A stretch of 64,000 nt of DNA from Chloroflexota bacterium (GCA_020161935.1 JAIUNI010000001.1:1116001-1180000), one strand, 5' to 3'; shown: positions 34,854 to 44,453, numbered from the stretch's first letter. The notes: generated from the letters alone by a model not told the origin. Made by a program: numbers and translations.

Positions 34854-35501
34854 TTAGACACGTTCTTGGACGGGGACTTTGAGGGGCTGCGGGGTATTCA
34901 TGACGTAAGGTAAGGCTGGCGCGCGCTGCAAGACGTAATCAATGAGGCCGTAATCAACTGCCTGCTGCGCGGTGAGGTAAATGTCACGGTCGGTATCGCG
35001 TTCGATCACCGCAATGTCCTGTCCGGTGTGACGCACAAAGATGTCGTTGAGATAGTGTTTTAGGCGGGTGTATTCGTTGATCTGAATAAGCATATCGGAC
35101 ACCTGCCCCTGCGCCCCACCGAGCGGCTGGTGCATGTGGATGGTGGAGCTAGGGAGCGCGGCGCGTAACCCTTTGCGACCGGCGGTTAGGATAACGGTAC
35201 CGAAGCTGGCCGCACGACCGACGGCAACCGTACTCACCGGCGCGGAAACCTGCTGGATGGTGTCGTAGATGGCGAGTCCGGCGTAGACTTCGCCACCGGG
35301 GGACTGGATGTAGATTTGCATCTGGCGTTCAGGATCTTCGCGATCCAAAAATAAGAGTTGAGCGATCATCAGATTGGCAACCGCGTCGTTGATCTGCGAA
35401 CCGAGCATAATGATGCGCTCTTTGAGCAAGAGCGAGTAAATGTCATACGCGCGTTCAGAATGATTTTGCTGCTCGATGACCATAGGAATGACACCGTTCA
35501 T
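34854..35501 (-). CDS. clpP: ATP-dependent Clp protease proteolytic subunit
   Basis: Serine peptidase that forms the ClpP barrel and degrades proteins delivered by ClpA/X/C. The 215-aa chain keeps the full triad: serine in VGRAASFGTVIL, histidine in STIHMHQPLGGAQGQ, and aspartate in DTDRDIYLTAQQAVDYG. QIYIQSPGGEVYAGLAIYD is the oligomer/active-site strand. The ATG at 35501 has AAAGGAG about ten bases upstream. No Clp ATPase or trigger factor gene is next to it, so this may be one of several clpP copies. Confidence 0.93.
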   Translation of the reverse strand: MNGVIPMVIEQQNHSERAYDIYSLLLKERIIMLGSQINDAVANLMIAQLLFLDREDPERQMQIYIQSPGGEVYAGLAIYDTIQQVSAPVSTVAVGRAASFGTVILTAGRKGLRAALPSSTIHMHQPLGGAQGQVSDMLIQINEYTRLKHYLNDIFVRHTGQDIAVIERDTDRDIYLTAQQAVDYGLIDYVLQRAPALPYVMNTPQPLKVPVQERV

Positions 35502-35551
35502 TGTATGATACTCCTTTGCTAGGCAGCATTAAAGCTAGCCAATACAGTTTA

Positions 35552-35580
35552 AACCGCAGAGACGCAGAGAATATTGAGAG
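35552..35580. repeat. Dispersed CGCAGAGA tag repeat
   Basis: AACCGCAGAGACGCAGAGAA followed by TATTGAGAG, a relative of the CAGAGG repeats at 13461 and 27715, between clpP and the IS256-derived gene. Confidence 0.5.
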
Positions 35581-35597
35581 AAAACTAGACTTAGGTG

Positions 35598-36239
35598 TTA
35601 GGCGGCGATGGCATCCGTCTGGTTGGACATTGCCTGACGAAGCCGTGTCAGCACTTCTAAGGAGTCGGAGAGCCAGTCTTCCGGCTGCTGCTGGTAGAAC
35701 GACTGTGGCAGTTTTGAGTTCTCATCAATATATGAATCGACCAGCAGGGCTGAAATGGCGTTGACCGGACGATATGTGATGATGTTCGACGGCTGACGCG
35801 AACGGGATTTATCGCGGAAACGATCTACAAGGTTATAAAGCTGCTCGACCGTATCGGCGATGGGCGAATAATCGACGGTTGGCAAGCTAAAGTGTTCGAC
35901 CAGTTCTCTGATTTTGTTGACGTGAACACCCGAATGATAGGTTTCTTGCAGCGCATCCAGCATCAAGCCTTCCGAATCACGCAGCGCATCCAAAAAGGCC
36001 GGATAATAGGAACCTTTACGGAGCTTCGGGATTTCAAGCGTGATTTCGCCGACACGGGTTGACCATGCGCGGCGACGGTAGCCATTGCGGTAGGAACGCC
36101 GCGCTTGATTACGCTCGTGAGGCGAGGCTTCGATCTGGCTGCTGATTTCCAATTCGATAAACATCTGCACAAGCAAGCTCATGCCTTGGCGCAGGAACTC
36201 ACTATCAGCCGATGATGTAATTTCGGTTCGGGATGACAT
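35598..36239 (-). CDS. IS256-type transposase N-terminal domain with a new C-terminal tail
   Basis: A 213-aa protein. Residues about 38-140 match the N-terminal DNA-binding region of IS256/mutator transposases: SPHERNQARRSYRNGYRRR, TRVGEITLEIPKLRKGSYYP, LDALQETYHSGVHVNKIREL, and SPIADTVEQLYNLVDRFRDK. The DDE catalytic domain that should follow is absent. Instead there are about 70 residues (IITYRPVNAISALLVDSYID onwards) unlike a transposase. The frame is intact, with GAGGG before the ATG, no neighbouring transposase fragment and no visible insertion-sequence ends. It may be a domesticated DNA-binding protein; a decaying insertion is the alternative. Confidence 0.7.
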   Translation of the reverse strand: MSSRTEITSSADSEFLRQGMSLLVQMFIELEISSQIEASPHERNQARRSYRNGYRRRAWSTRVGEITLEIPKLRKGSYYPAFLDALRDSEGLMLDALQETYHSGVHVNKIRELVEHFSLPTVDYSPIADTVEQLYNLVDRFRDKSRSRQPSNIITYRPVNAISALLVDSYIDENSKLPQSFYQQQPEDWLSDSLEVLTRLRQAMSNQTDAIAA

Positions 36240-36295
36240 GCGAACACACCCTCACAACTGCACACGCGATATGTGGTAGGGTAATCGAAAATGGG

Positions 36296-36323
36296 AAAGT
36301 GGTGCAAGTAATTACACCACTTT
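36296..36323 (-). terminator. Hairpin after folD, probable terminator
   Basis: AAAGTGGTG (36296-36304) pairs with CACCACTTT (36315-36323), a 9-bp stem with a 10-nt loop. The stop codon of folD is six bases away. The T-run is short on the minus strand. Confidence 0.55.
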
Positions 36324-36328
36324 TAGCG

Positions 36329-37210
36329 TTACTCCCCTGCTAACCGCCACGCGGCCTTCATCGTGTTGGCGAGCAGCATGGTGATGGTCATCGGGCCAAC
36401 GCCGCCGGGGACCTTGGTGATGGCTGAGGCGACATTTACGGCAGACGAATATTCCACATCCCCAATAAAGGTATAACCACGTTCGTCGTTGGGGTCATCG
36501 ACTTTGTTTGTACCCACATCAATAACGACCGCGCCGGGTTTGAGCCAATCGCCCTTTACAAATTCAGCTTTACCGATGGCGGCGATCACAATATCGGCCT
36601 GACGGACAATGGACTGCATATCACGGGTGCGGCTGTGACAGACGGTGACGGTGGCGTTGGCCTTCATGAGCATGAGGGCAACCGGTAAGCCGACGATGTT
36701 ACTGCGACCGATGACCACCGCGTTCGCGCCTTCGATTTGTGCGCCAGCTTCCTTAAGCAGCACCATACAGCCGGTGGGGGTCGCGGGTGTAAAGAGCGGG
36801 TCACGGCCTTTCATGCCGAGCATCCCGATATTGACGGGGTGAAAACCATCGACATCTTTATCCAAGCTGACGAGACGTAAGACCGGTTCTTCGTTAATGC
36901 CCTTCGGCAGCGGGAGTTGAACGAGGATGCCATGCACTTTGGGATCGGCATTCAGGGAAGCGACGGCATCTTCAACTTCCTGCTGGGTGCTGGCGGCAGT
37001 CATAACACGGCTGAATGAGGCGATGCCAACCCGTTCACAAGCGCGGCTTTTCATACGGACGTATTGAGCAGAAGCAGGATCATCACCAGCCAGAACCACG
37101 CCGAGGCCGGGGGGATAACCCTGTTTGGCGGTAAAGCGGGCGGCCTGCTCCGCGATTTCGGCTTGCATACGGTCAGCAACAACTTTGCCATCAATAATTG
37201 CAGCGGGCAT
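36329..37210 (-). CDS. folD: Bifunctional methylenetetrahydrofolate dehydrogenase/cyclohydrolase
   Basis: Interconverts 5,10-methylene-, methenyl- and 10-formyl-tetrahydrofolate with NADP+. The 293 residues include ASAQYVRMKSRACERVGI (catalytic Y and K), GILVQLPLPKGINEE, KDVDGFHPVNIG, TPATPTGCMVLL and VVIGRSNIVGLPVALML. The length is normal. I chose the ATG at 37210, six bases after AAGGAAG; a TTG two codons upstream overlaps that site. It stands alone between the IS256-derived gene and the surface protein gene. Confidence 0.95.
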   Translation of the reverse strand: MPAAIIDGKVVADRMQAEIAEQAARFTAKQGYPPGLGVVLAGDDPASAQYVRMKSRACERVGIASFSRVMTAASTQQEVEDAVASLNADPKVHGILVQLPLPKGINEEPVLRLVSLDKDVDGFHPVNIGMLGMKGRDPLFTPATPTGCMVLLKEAGAQIEGANAVVIGRSNIVGLPVALMLMKANATVTVCHSRTRDMQSIVRQADIVIAAIGKAEFVKGDWLKPGAVVIDVGTNKVDDPNDERGYTFIGDVEYSSAVNVASAITKVPGGVGPMTITMLLANTMKAAWRLAGE

Positions 37211-37463
37211 GAACAACTTCCTTTGTTGGATTTAATGGAATGGACTGAGGATACCATACGAAGGCAATAATGAACGAAAAGTAAGTTTTGAGTGGTAGGG
37301 TTGAGGAATTGTCAACGCATTTGAACAAGATGCCTACAAAAACTAAACTGACATTTGCGAATAGTCGAGTAAGATAGAGATAGTATTCTTGTTATGATTC
37401 TATGAATGTGCAGACTCTGATACAAAAGCAACTCACATTTGATTGGATGAGGGGTTAGCAAAA

Positions 37464-40400
37464 ATGGTTCAACAACCAACAACCAGTAAACCACCCCGCA
37501 ATTCAGGCGAGCGCGGACAGGCGTTGATTGAATACGCGCTCATTCTGGTGCTGGTGGTTATGGCAATGGTCGCGGCAGTGGCAGCGACAGGTCCCGCGTT
37601 GGGTAATGTGTTTAGCAACACAGTATTCAACCTCATTGGTATCAACACTACGCCGCAGAACATTTATGCCATGGGTGGGCCGACGGCATTCTGGCAAACA
37701 GTGACGGCAGTCGCTTTAAATCCGCCGGATGCGCGTGTCTTCCCGACCGCTCAAATTCTGCCGACGCTTACACCGACGAACGGGCCATCGCCCACGGCAA
37801 CACCGATTACCCCAACGGCTACGTTTACGGCATCGGCCACTATACCACCGACACCCACGGCGACGGATGCAGCATTCAACCTGCCGCACGTTGATCCGAT
37901 TGACCAACCCGTTTGGTGGCGGGTGGACAACACGGTTTACCTCGGCGGTGCGGAATGGAAGGGCGAATATTACCCGAATGCGAACTTCACCGAGCCGGCA
38001 GACCGCACGTTTTACAATTCGGTACTCGGCAGTGAGTACCGGTTCGCAGTCGACTTTAATTGGGGCGCTGGTGCGCCCATCAGTGGGTGGACAACGGTCG
38101 ACAATTTCTCTGTCCGGTTTACGCGCATTATTGACGCTGGAACAACGCCGGTTGCGTTGAACTTTATCCTCGACAGTAACGATTACGCGCGCCTGAAAAT
38201 TGATGGTGTTACGGCAATCGATTATTGGAATGTACACAGTATGGGGTCGCCCAAGACGACGACGCAAACACTGTCCGGTATCCATACGCTGGTCGTTGAA
38301 TATGCGGACGGAACCGGTGATGCAGCAGTCAAGCTCGATATTACGGGGAACCAAGGCCACACCCCAGCAGATGCGAATAAGGGTACAGGGGCTGCGAACT
38401 GTCCGTGGACCCGCATTACCGGCACCCAACCCAACACGATTTCGTGGGCGTGGAAAGAAAACGTCGCGAGCATTACGAACGGCTTCCCACAGAATATGCG
38501 CTGCAACCTTGAGCTACGCGGTTTTGTTGACCTGAATGGTGTGGCAAACCCGACTTTCAGCTTCTGGGATGTTTGGGATTTCGGCAGCGCAGCGGATACA
38601 ACGATTAAACTGCAACTCGCAGAGTATACCGCCTACAATGATAATTTATCCGGTGGCCCGAACTGGGCTGGTGGAGCCAGCTATACGCTTCACTCGTCTG
38701 GCAAGAATTATGCTTGGACACGAACCGAACTGCCCATTCCAGCGGGGCTGCTCAACAAGAAGGTCACATGGCGGTTCGTGATGGAAAGCGGCACGACGAC
38801 CAGCATTCGCCGATGGTACGTCGATGACATCCGGCTGGCGGCAGGGGCTACCAAGACCTTTGGTGTTTGCAGCGTGAACAAGTACACGTGCGGCAGTTTC
38901 TGGTCGCTGGATGTGCCTGACCAAGCCCAAGACTTTATCACCTCAGGACGCTGGGTACTTTCAAACAAAATCGTTGCTTCTAACGACAGTGGTGGGCCTT
39001 CACTGAGTTGGGATGTCAGCAATGGCAGCAACGGTAACTCGAACCGCTATGTGACGTTTGGCAGTGAACAGACTAGCGCGGATTACCGCATTCACTATGT
39101 CGCACTGAACGGCACTGTTAACCTGACGGCGATTGCGGCGAACGGCGGTGGCGGTACGCCTGACTGGGAAGGCGACTCGGGGTATCCAATCCTCTCGTTC
39201 TACCAAGCGTTTGGTTTGGAACGCGGCGACACGATTGAAGTCCAATATACACGGGATATTGACGCACCGGGTACGCCATCCAACTGGCAGCGCGTCGGCC
39301 TGAACGCCATTCGAACGGTGCCAACCAGTGGGTCGGCGGTGACGGCTACGATGAGTAAGTTTGAGTTACAGCTCAAGGATATACCCAATTGGAATACGCA
39401 ACCCTTCCGGCTGCGGTTCGCGCTCATCGTTAGTAACAGCAACGAATCAACAGGCTGGTTTATTGACAACATCGCTATCGAGCGCGAGGGTATCTTGCGC
39501 TATGCGAACTATCCCTTCTGTGATGATGCGGAAGGCGAGGATGTGACCGAAAGTTGGCTCATGGGCGGCCAATGGGGTATCGCGACAACAACCGGCGCAT
39601 TCGGTACAGGGCGCTCGTTTAGTGACAGCCCTGTCGGCAACTATATTCATGGTCAGGTCACGTCAATGACCATGCGCTACCCGATTGACTTGAACAATGA
39701 CTCGCCGGAAAACCTGACGAACTGGGGTGGTAACAAGAGCTGCTTCGACGGGTCGAATACCGCGCCCGCCGTTCGCCCCATCCTCTCGTTCTGGCACTGG
39801 CGTAGACTGGCATCGAGTGACAGCTTCCGTATTGAACTGTACCGCCCCGCAAAATCGCCAACAACCTTGATCGGGCCGGTTGCACAATGGAACTATACCT
39901 ATAACGCGACCAATTCCACCCAGTATGTATGGGAGCGCCAAGAACTCGATTTACGCGCGGCGGTCGAAAAGGCCACGGGCGTGAGTTGGACGACCTTGAT
40001 GTCTAATGCCGACAAATACGACGATGATTTCTTCCTCATCTTCACCTTTGACGGCTCGACCAACAGCTCGGTTTCCGACGGTATCTACATTGATAATATT
40101 CTCATTCAGGAGTACAGCGAAACCTCGTACAAGCTGTGGCCTACTAACCGCAGCTATACCGCGAGAACTGGTGCGCCGGTCGCGGGCAATGGTACGGGTA
40201 CAAACTGGGTTGATAACATCGACTCACCGGTCGATTGGTACAACCGTTGGACGGCAGGCGGCGAGTGGGACGGTGTGACATGGGATGCCCACAGCGGTAT
40301 CACCTCGATGCACGATAGCAACGGCAGCGCCACGACGAAGTATCTGCATCAAAGTTTCAACGTGCTGGAGATGAATACTATTCTCGACCTGCGCGGTACG

Positions 40401-41960
40401 AACACCACGGATTTGCCGACCCTCTACTTCTGGAATCACTACAGCGTCGGACGCGGTGATTCGATCTCGGTCGATGTCGCGGTACAAGACGAAGTTGAAA
40501 TGACCACTGCCTCACCGCCGCGTAACCTGACAGGTTATGAATACCGGTATCTATTCGGATCGGCAACGTCGTATGGGAATAGTACGTCGTGGCAAAGCAT
40601 TTGGAGCGAGCCCGCTAACAGCCGTAATGATGCGTGGGTACGTGAACAAGTTGACTTACGCAACTTTGTAGGCAAGCGGCTAAAGGTGCGCTTCGTACTG
40701 AACGCCTATTCAGACTCCAGTAATCTTGGTATGGGTTGGTGGCTGGATGATATTCAGTTCACGTTCCGCACCAGTGAAGTGTTTACCGTCGGGAATTTCA
40801 ATGATCCGGCGCAGAATATGCGTTACTGGATACCCGAAGGGCGTTGGGGCCTCGCACCCGACCAATGGCGCGGTTCCGGTGGTGGGCCAGCAGAACTTGG
40901 CAACAACGCATGGACGGTGTGGTGGTTTGACTGCATCAACTGGTTGAAGAACTACACTCAGAATGGGCCGAACGCGAACTACCTGAACCAAGAATCATGT
41001 AGTGAAAGTAATTGGAACAACTTCTTCAATTACGTCGGACGTACAGTCACAGCGACGGATGCCTGGATTACGCCTAAGGCCAACCTTGCAACAAACAAGC
41101 TGGTAGCGGGTACGCATTACGTCAAGACATTTACGGATGTTGTGAAAAACGAGTTCGGCGAAGATGGTCGTCCAGATCCACGTTCGAACACATGGTACGA
41201 CCAATATGGGGCGCGTATGATCCGTCCGATCACCGTAACGGGTGGTGAGTACAGCTTCATCGCAAACTCCGACGACGGTATACGGGTACGTGTCGAGAAT
41301 GCAGACGGCAGCACACCGGCAGGGTTTACCTCCTCGCCGTTCTGGAATATCGTCAACAATTGGAGCTTCCACAGCTTGGCGGTTAACGTGGCGACCGTTA
41401 CCCTGCAACCGGGCAACTACAATATCATTTTGGAGTGGTTCGAAGGCACGGGTGGCGCAACCGTTAATCTGTCGGTTGGTACGAACAAGTTCTCGTTCAG
41501 CGACAGCCCCAAGGCAGGCGCGGGTGGTACGTTCCCGGTGGTTAAGTCGATCCCATACAGTGATTCATCGCTGATTTTGAATGGTGTGTTTAACCTGAAC
41601 ATGCCTGCCGGATACACAACGGCGCAGTGGCAGCCCCGGATCGAATACTACGCGCTGTACTTCTTCGACTCGAACTCGTATGGTGCTGTTGAGGTTAGCG
41701 CAGACGGCGGCTTTACGTGGACGCAAAGTGGTCTAGCCGATAACTGTCCGGCTGCGTTGAACAGCGCACAATGTAACCCAACCACATGGGGTTATGTCAA
41801 CTACACGCCAGCGAACGGTGGCGCATGGGTACTGAGGTCGCATAACCTGAGTAGTTATGTGAACCAGAACATCGGTTTGCGGTTCAAGATGCATACCGAC
41901 AGCAGTACACAAGACGGATGGTGGATTACGGACATCTTCCTCGCCAACAGCGGCACGTAA
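37464..41960 (+). CDS. Giant Flp-pilin-like surface protein with PA14-like and MAM-like modules
   Basis: A 1498-aa exported protein. The N-terminus reads ERGQALIEYALILVLVVMAM, with the exact Flp prepilin pattern G|XXXXEY followed by a hydrophobic helix, so a TadV-type prepilin peptidase would cut after the glycine. A Thr/Pro-rich linker (about 95-130) leads to a PA14-like domain (about 165-300). Then come about five beta-sandwich modules, each ending in a WxxDDI-type motif (RWYVDDIRL, GWFIDNIAI, GIYIDNILI, GWWLDDIQF, GWWITDIFL) spaced about 210-220 residues, except that the last is about 395 from the fourth because the second PA14-like domain (about 1219-1345) lies between. The ATG at 37464 follows GAGGGG; an upstream TTG is less likely. 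It probably acts as an adhesin or glycan-binding protein on the cell surface or a Tad-type pilus. It ends at a strong terminator. Confidence 0.85.
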   Translation: MVQQPTTSKPPRNSGERGQALIEYALILVLVVMAMVAAVAATGPALGNVFSNTVFNLIGINTTPQNIYAMGGPTAFWQTVTAVALNPPDARVFPTAQILPTLTPTNGPSPTATPITPTATFTASATIPPTPTATDAAFNLPHVDPIDQPVWWRVDNTVYLGGAEWKGEYYPNANFTEPADRTFYNSVLGSEYRFAVDFNWGAGAPISGWTTVDNFSVRFTRIIDAGTTPVALNFILDSNDYARLKIDGVTAIDYWNVHSMGSPKTTTQTLSGIHTLVVEYADGTGDAAVKLDITGNQGHTPADANKGTGAANCPWTRITGTQPNTISWAWKENVASITNGFPQNMRCNLELRGFVDLNGVANPTFSFWDVWDFGSAADTTIKLQLAEYTAYNDNLSGGPNWAGGASYTLHSSGKNYAWTRTELPIPAGLLNKKVTWRFVMESGTTTSIRRWYVDDIRLAAGATKTFGVCSVNKYTCGSFWSLDVPDQAQDFITSGRWVLSNKIVASNDSGGPSLSWDVSNGSNGNSNRYVTFGSEQTSADYRIHYVALNGTVNLTAIAANGGGGTPDWEGDSGYPILSFYQAFGLERGDTIEVQYTRDIDAPGTPSNWQRVGLNAIRTVPTSGSAVTATMSKFELQLKDIPNWNTQPFRLRFALIVSNSNESTGWFIDNIAIEREGILRYANYPFCDDAEGEDVTESWLMGGQWGIATTTGAFGTGRSFSDSPVGNYIHGQVTSMTMRYPIDLNNDSPENLTNWGGNKSCFDGSNTAPAVRPILSFWHWRRLASSDSFRIELYRPAKSPTTLIGPVAQWNYTYNATNSTQYVWERQELDLRAAVEKATGVSWTTLMSNADKYDDDFFLIFTFDGSTNSSVSDGIYIDNILIQEYSETSYKLWPTNRSYTARTGAPVAGNGTGTNWVDNIDSPVDWYNRWTAGGEWDGVTWDAHSGITSMHDSNGSATTKYLHQSFNVLEMNTILDLRGTNTTDLPTLYFWNHYSVGRGDSISVDVAVQDEVEMTTASPPRNLTGYEYRYLFGSATSYGNSTSWQSIWSEPANSRNDAWVREQVDLRNFVGKRLKVRFVLNAYSDSSNLGMGWWLDDIQFTFRTSEVFTVGNFNDPAQNMRYWIPEGRWGLAPDQWRGSGGGPAELGNNAWTVWWFDCINWLKNYTQNGPNANYLNQESCSESNWNNFFNYVGRTVTATDAWITPKANLATNKLVAGTHYVKTFTDVVKNEFGEDGRPDPRSNTWYDQYGARMIRPITVTGGEYSFIANSDDGIRVRVENADGSTPAGFTSSPFWNIVNNWSFHSLAVNVATVTLQPGNYNIILEWFEGTGGATVNLSVGTNKFSFSDSPKAGAGGTFPVVKSIPYSDSSLILNGVFNLNMPAGYTTAQWQPRIEYYALYFFDSNSYGAVEVSADGGFTWTQSGLADNCPAALNSAQCNPTTWGYVNYTPANGGAWVLRSHNLSSYVNQNIGLRFKMHTDSSTQDGWWITDIFLANSGT

Positions 41961-41981
41961 GGCCGAACAGCACTCAATTCT

Positions 41982-42022
41982 GAAGAGCAGATTCCCAATT
42001 GGGGTCTGCTCTTCTCATTTTC
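41982..42022 (+). terminator. Rho-independent terminator after the surface protein gene
   Basis: GAAGAGCAGA (41982-41991) pairs with TCTGCTCTTC (42005-42014). The stem continues inward through G-U pairs to CCC/GGG, and TCATTTTCT follows. Confidence 0.85.
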
Positions 42023-42095
42023 TAATGGACATGGCAAGGTTTGACATAGTATCATCCTGTTCAAGTTACATACAGGAATCAATCGGGGTGACACA

Positions 42096-42734
42096 GTGCC
42101 AATACTTGGTGAACAAGCGTATCATTGGGGACTTTTGTTTGTGATGGTTGGCCCGGCAGGGGTCGGCAAAAATGCCATCATGAACGAAGTGCTGCACCAG
42201 CTACCCGATTTACATCAACTGCCGACGGCAACGACACGTCCTATGCGGGAAACGGAACAGCAAGGCCGGGAACATTTGTTTGTGACGGACGCTGAATTCC
42301 GAAGAATGCAAGACAATGGTGAACTGATTGAGGCGCAGGTCGTCCATAACCATATGTACGGCACGCCACGCCAAACGATTGAAGACGCGATGCGTGACGG
42401 ACGTGACCTGATCGCCGATATTGAGGTGTTGGGCGCGACTTATTTACACACCGCCTACCCCAACAATACCATCCTCGTTTTTGTAGAACCGCCTTCGCTT
42501 GACGAACTCATCTTACGCATGGCGAAACGCGGCGAAACGGATACTGAAATCTCTACCCGGCTTCAGCGGGTGGAGATGGAAATGCAATATGCCCCGCAAT
42601 GCGACTATCTCATCACCAACTACCATGACCATTTGCAGCAATCGAGCCTGATTTTGAATAGCATCGTGGTGGCTGAACGCAGCCGCAGAGCCTTACAGCA
42701 ACTTCGCACAAGAACCGCATCCCTACAACATTAA
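42096..42734 (+). CDS. gmk: Guanylate kinase-like protein
   Basis: Phosphorylates GMP to GDP with ATP if functional as in the family. The P-loop reads MVGPAGVGKNAIMNEVL near residue 18; the usual serine or threonine after GK is asparagine. TATTRPMRETEQQGREHLFV matches the GMP-binding region, and LIADIEVLGATYL the Walker B-like strand. The 212-aa length is normal. The start is GTG at 42096. It is followed 20 nt later by a ygfZ-like gene on the same strand. The altered P-loop and divergent lid leave some doubt that this is the housekeeping Gmk. Confidence 0.82.
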   Translation: MPILGEQAYHWGLLFVMVGPAGVGKNAIMNEVLHQLPDLHQLPTATTRPMRETEQQGREHLFVTDAEFRRMQDNGELIEAQVVHNHMYGTPRQTIEDAMRDGRDLIADIEVLGATYLHTAYPNNTILVFVEPPSLDELILRMAKRGETDTEISTRLQRVEMEMQYAPQCDYLITNYHDHLQQSSLILNSIVVAERSRRALQQLRTRTASLQH

Positions 42735-42754
42735 TTACAAGCCGCGAGGGCTTT

Positions 42755-43828
42755 ATGAACCTACACGATTTACACCAACAAGCTGGCGCATCAGTCGCGC
42801 CCGACGGTATTCCCTTACAGTTTGGCGACCAGCAAGCGGAGTATGAAGCGGCACTTCAAGCGGCGGTTTTGATGGACAGAAGCCACGAAGGACGATTTGA
42901 AACGGTGGGACGTGACCGGTTTGAGGTGATTAACCGCATTTCGACCAATGACGTAATCCACATGGCTGCTGGCGAAGGAAGGCCGACTATTCTAACCTCG
43001 GTTACGGGGCGAATTATTGACCGGCTGATGGTTTATAACCGCGGCGAGTTGGCACTGGTAACGACTGAACCCGGTCGAAGCCAAGCGGTGCGAGACAGCC
43101 TGCAACGACAGATATTTTTCAATGACGAGATGCGAATTATCGATTTAGGCGGAAGCACGAAGCAATTTGCGCTTCACGGGCCATCAGTGCAAGCCATCCT
43201 ACAGACCTTCTCACCGGATGCGGGCAAGCACGAGTATTTGGAAGCCGTGAACGCAACCATCGGTGATGGCGAGGTTATCCTGCTCCAGCGTAAGGCATTT
43301 GTTGGCGATCATTGGATCGTTATTGTACCCAATGAGCAGGCTGCTGCGGTTTGGCAAGCATTACTGGAAGCCGGTGCAGTACATGGCTTACAGGCGGCTG
43401 GTTCGCTCGTCTATAACGCTTTACGTATCCGCGCAGGACGACCCGCCGCAGGACGCGAACTCAGCCAAGATTACATTCCACTGGAAGCCGGTCTGTGGGA
43501 TGAGGTCAGTTTCAAAAAGGGCTGCTATACCGGACAAGAAATCATCGCACGTATGGAAAGCCGTAACCGACTGGCGAAGATTATGGTGACGCTATCGCTG
43601 GAGCAGATGGTGAATGCGCCTGCCCCGCTGTACCGGGATGGGCGCGAAGTTGGTACGTTAACGAGCAGCGTGGTGTCGCCTGCGGGTGAAATTTTGGGTG
43701 TCGGGTTCGTGAAGTTCAACCATGCAGAAATCGGACAGACCTTTACAGCCGGTCATCAGAATGCGACTGCACGCATCCTTACGTATGCAGGTGCGCCCGC
43801 GCCAATGATTGAGGATCGGCAAATCTAA
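42755..43828 (+). CDS. ygfZ: Folate-binding YgfZ/GcvT family protein
   Basis: Aminomethyltransferase-fold protein of 357 aa. The YgfZ signature KKGCYTGQEIIARMESRNRL, with its conserved cysteine, is near residue 253. N-terminal elements such as MDRSHEGRFETVGRDRFEVI and NRISTND fit the GcvT fold. YgfZ-type proteins bind tetrahydrofolate and help Fe-S cluster enzymes such as MiaB. No glycine-cleavage genes are nearby, which supports YgfZ over GcvT. The stop codon overlaps that of the convergent divIC-like gene by four bases. Confidence 0.88.
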   Translation: MNLHDLHQQAGASVAPDGIPLQFGDQQAEYEAALQAAVLMDRSHEGRFETVGRDRFEVINRISTNDVIHMAAGEGRPTILTSVTGRIIDRLMVYNRGELALVTTEPGRSQAVRDSLQRQIFFNDEMRIIDLGGSTKQFALHGPSVQAILQTFSPDAGKHEYLEAVNATIGDGEVILLQRKAFVGDHWIVIVPNEQAAAVWQALLEAGAVHGLQAAGSLVYNALRIRAGRPAAGRELSQDYIPLEAGLWDEVSFKKGCYTGQEIIARMESRNRLAKIMVTLSLEQMVNAPAPLYRDGREVGTLTSSVVSPAGEILGVGFVKFNHAEIGQTFTAGHQNATARILTYAGAPAPMIEDRQI

Positions 43829-44268
43829 AATTGTGGTGGGGCACTGTCGAAGAAGAGCGACCACCAGAGCTGCCAACTCGGGGGTTCGGGGGGGGTGGTT
43901 TGAACGGACGCTTGTGGCACCGGCTCGGCGGTCGCTTCCACACCCCCGTTTTCTGAGCCAACTGGAATGACTAAATGTTCGCCGGGTTGCAGCATTTTGC
44001 CTTCATCACGCGCCCAATCAGCTACGTATGAGTCACTTTGAACGTAATCACGTTCTTGAATCAGACCCGCTTGGTCGTCCTCTAGCTGGGCGATTTCGGT
44101 TGTGATCTGGTTATAGGTTTGCTGCAACGGTTGACCCGCTGAAAAGAGACGAGTGAAGTTCAGGCCGAGGATCAGACCAATGGCAAGGATGGCAGCGAAC
44201 ATAATCTGTAAGCCCGACAATTGGCTCGTCCGTTTGCGTCCCTGCCGTTTGGGTTTCTCGACTGTCAT
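43825..44268 (-). CDS. DivIC/FtsB-like septum formation initiator protein
   Basis: Bitopic membrane protein of 147 aa: a basic cytoplasmic N-terminus (KPKRQGRKR), one membrane helix (about 20-42), then a coiled coil (QTYNQITTEIAQLEDDQAGL) and the short ARDEGKMLQPGEHLV motif typical of FtsB/DivIC. A Pro/Thr-rich tail with several tryptophans follows. It should join the FtsL/FtsQ-type divisome complex. It has its own minus-strand position downstream of the tRNA-Leu terminator. Confidence 0.83.
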   Translation of the reverse strand: MTVEKPKRQGRKRTSQLSGLQIMFAAILAIGLILGLNFTRLFSAGQPLQQTYNQITTEIAQLEDDQAGLIQERDYVQSDSYVADWARDEGKMLQPGEHLVIPVGSENGGVEATAEPVPQASVQTTPPEPPSWQLWWSLFFDSAPPQF

Positions 44269-44322
44269 CGGTTGACCTTCAACTCTCCGTCACTATTCAC
44301 ATCATAGCGCAGGTTAGGCAAA

Positions 44323-44350
44323 TAAAAAACCCGGATCGTACCCGGGTTTT
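44323..44350 (-). terminator. Rho-independent terminator of tRNA-Leu
   Basis: AAAACCCGG and CCGGGTTTT form a 9-bp stem with a short loop. The minus-strand transcript continues into TTTTTTATT. It may act in both directions. Confidence 0.8.
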
Positions 44351-44356
44351 ATTTTG

Positions 44357-44440
<84 letters not shown>

Positions 44441-44453
44441 TTGAGTGCTTAAT

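Noticed and set aside
33685..36328. Complete insertion sequence
   Set aside because: Only an N-terminal transposase domain is present; no catalytic domain, terminal inverted repeats or target duplications were found.
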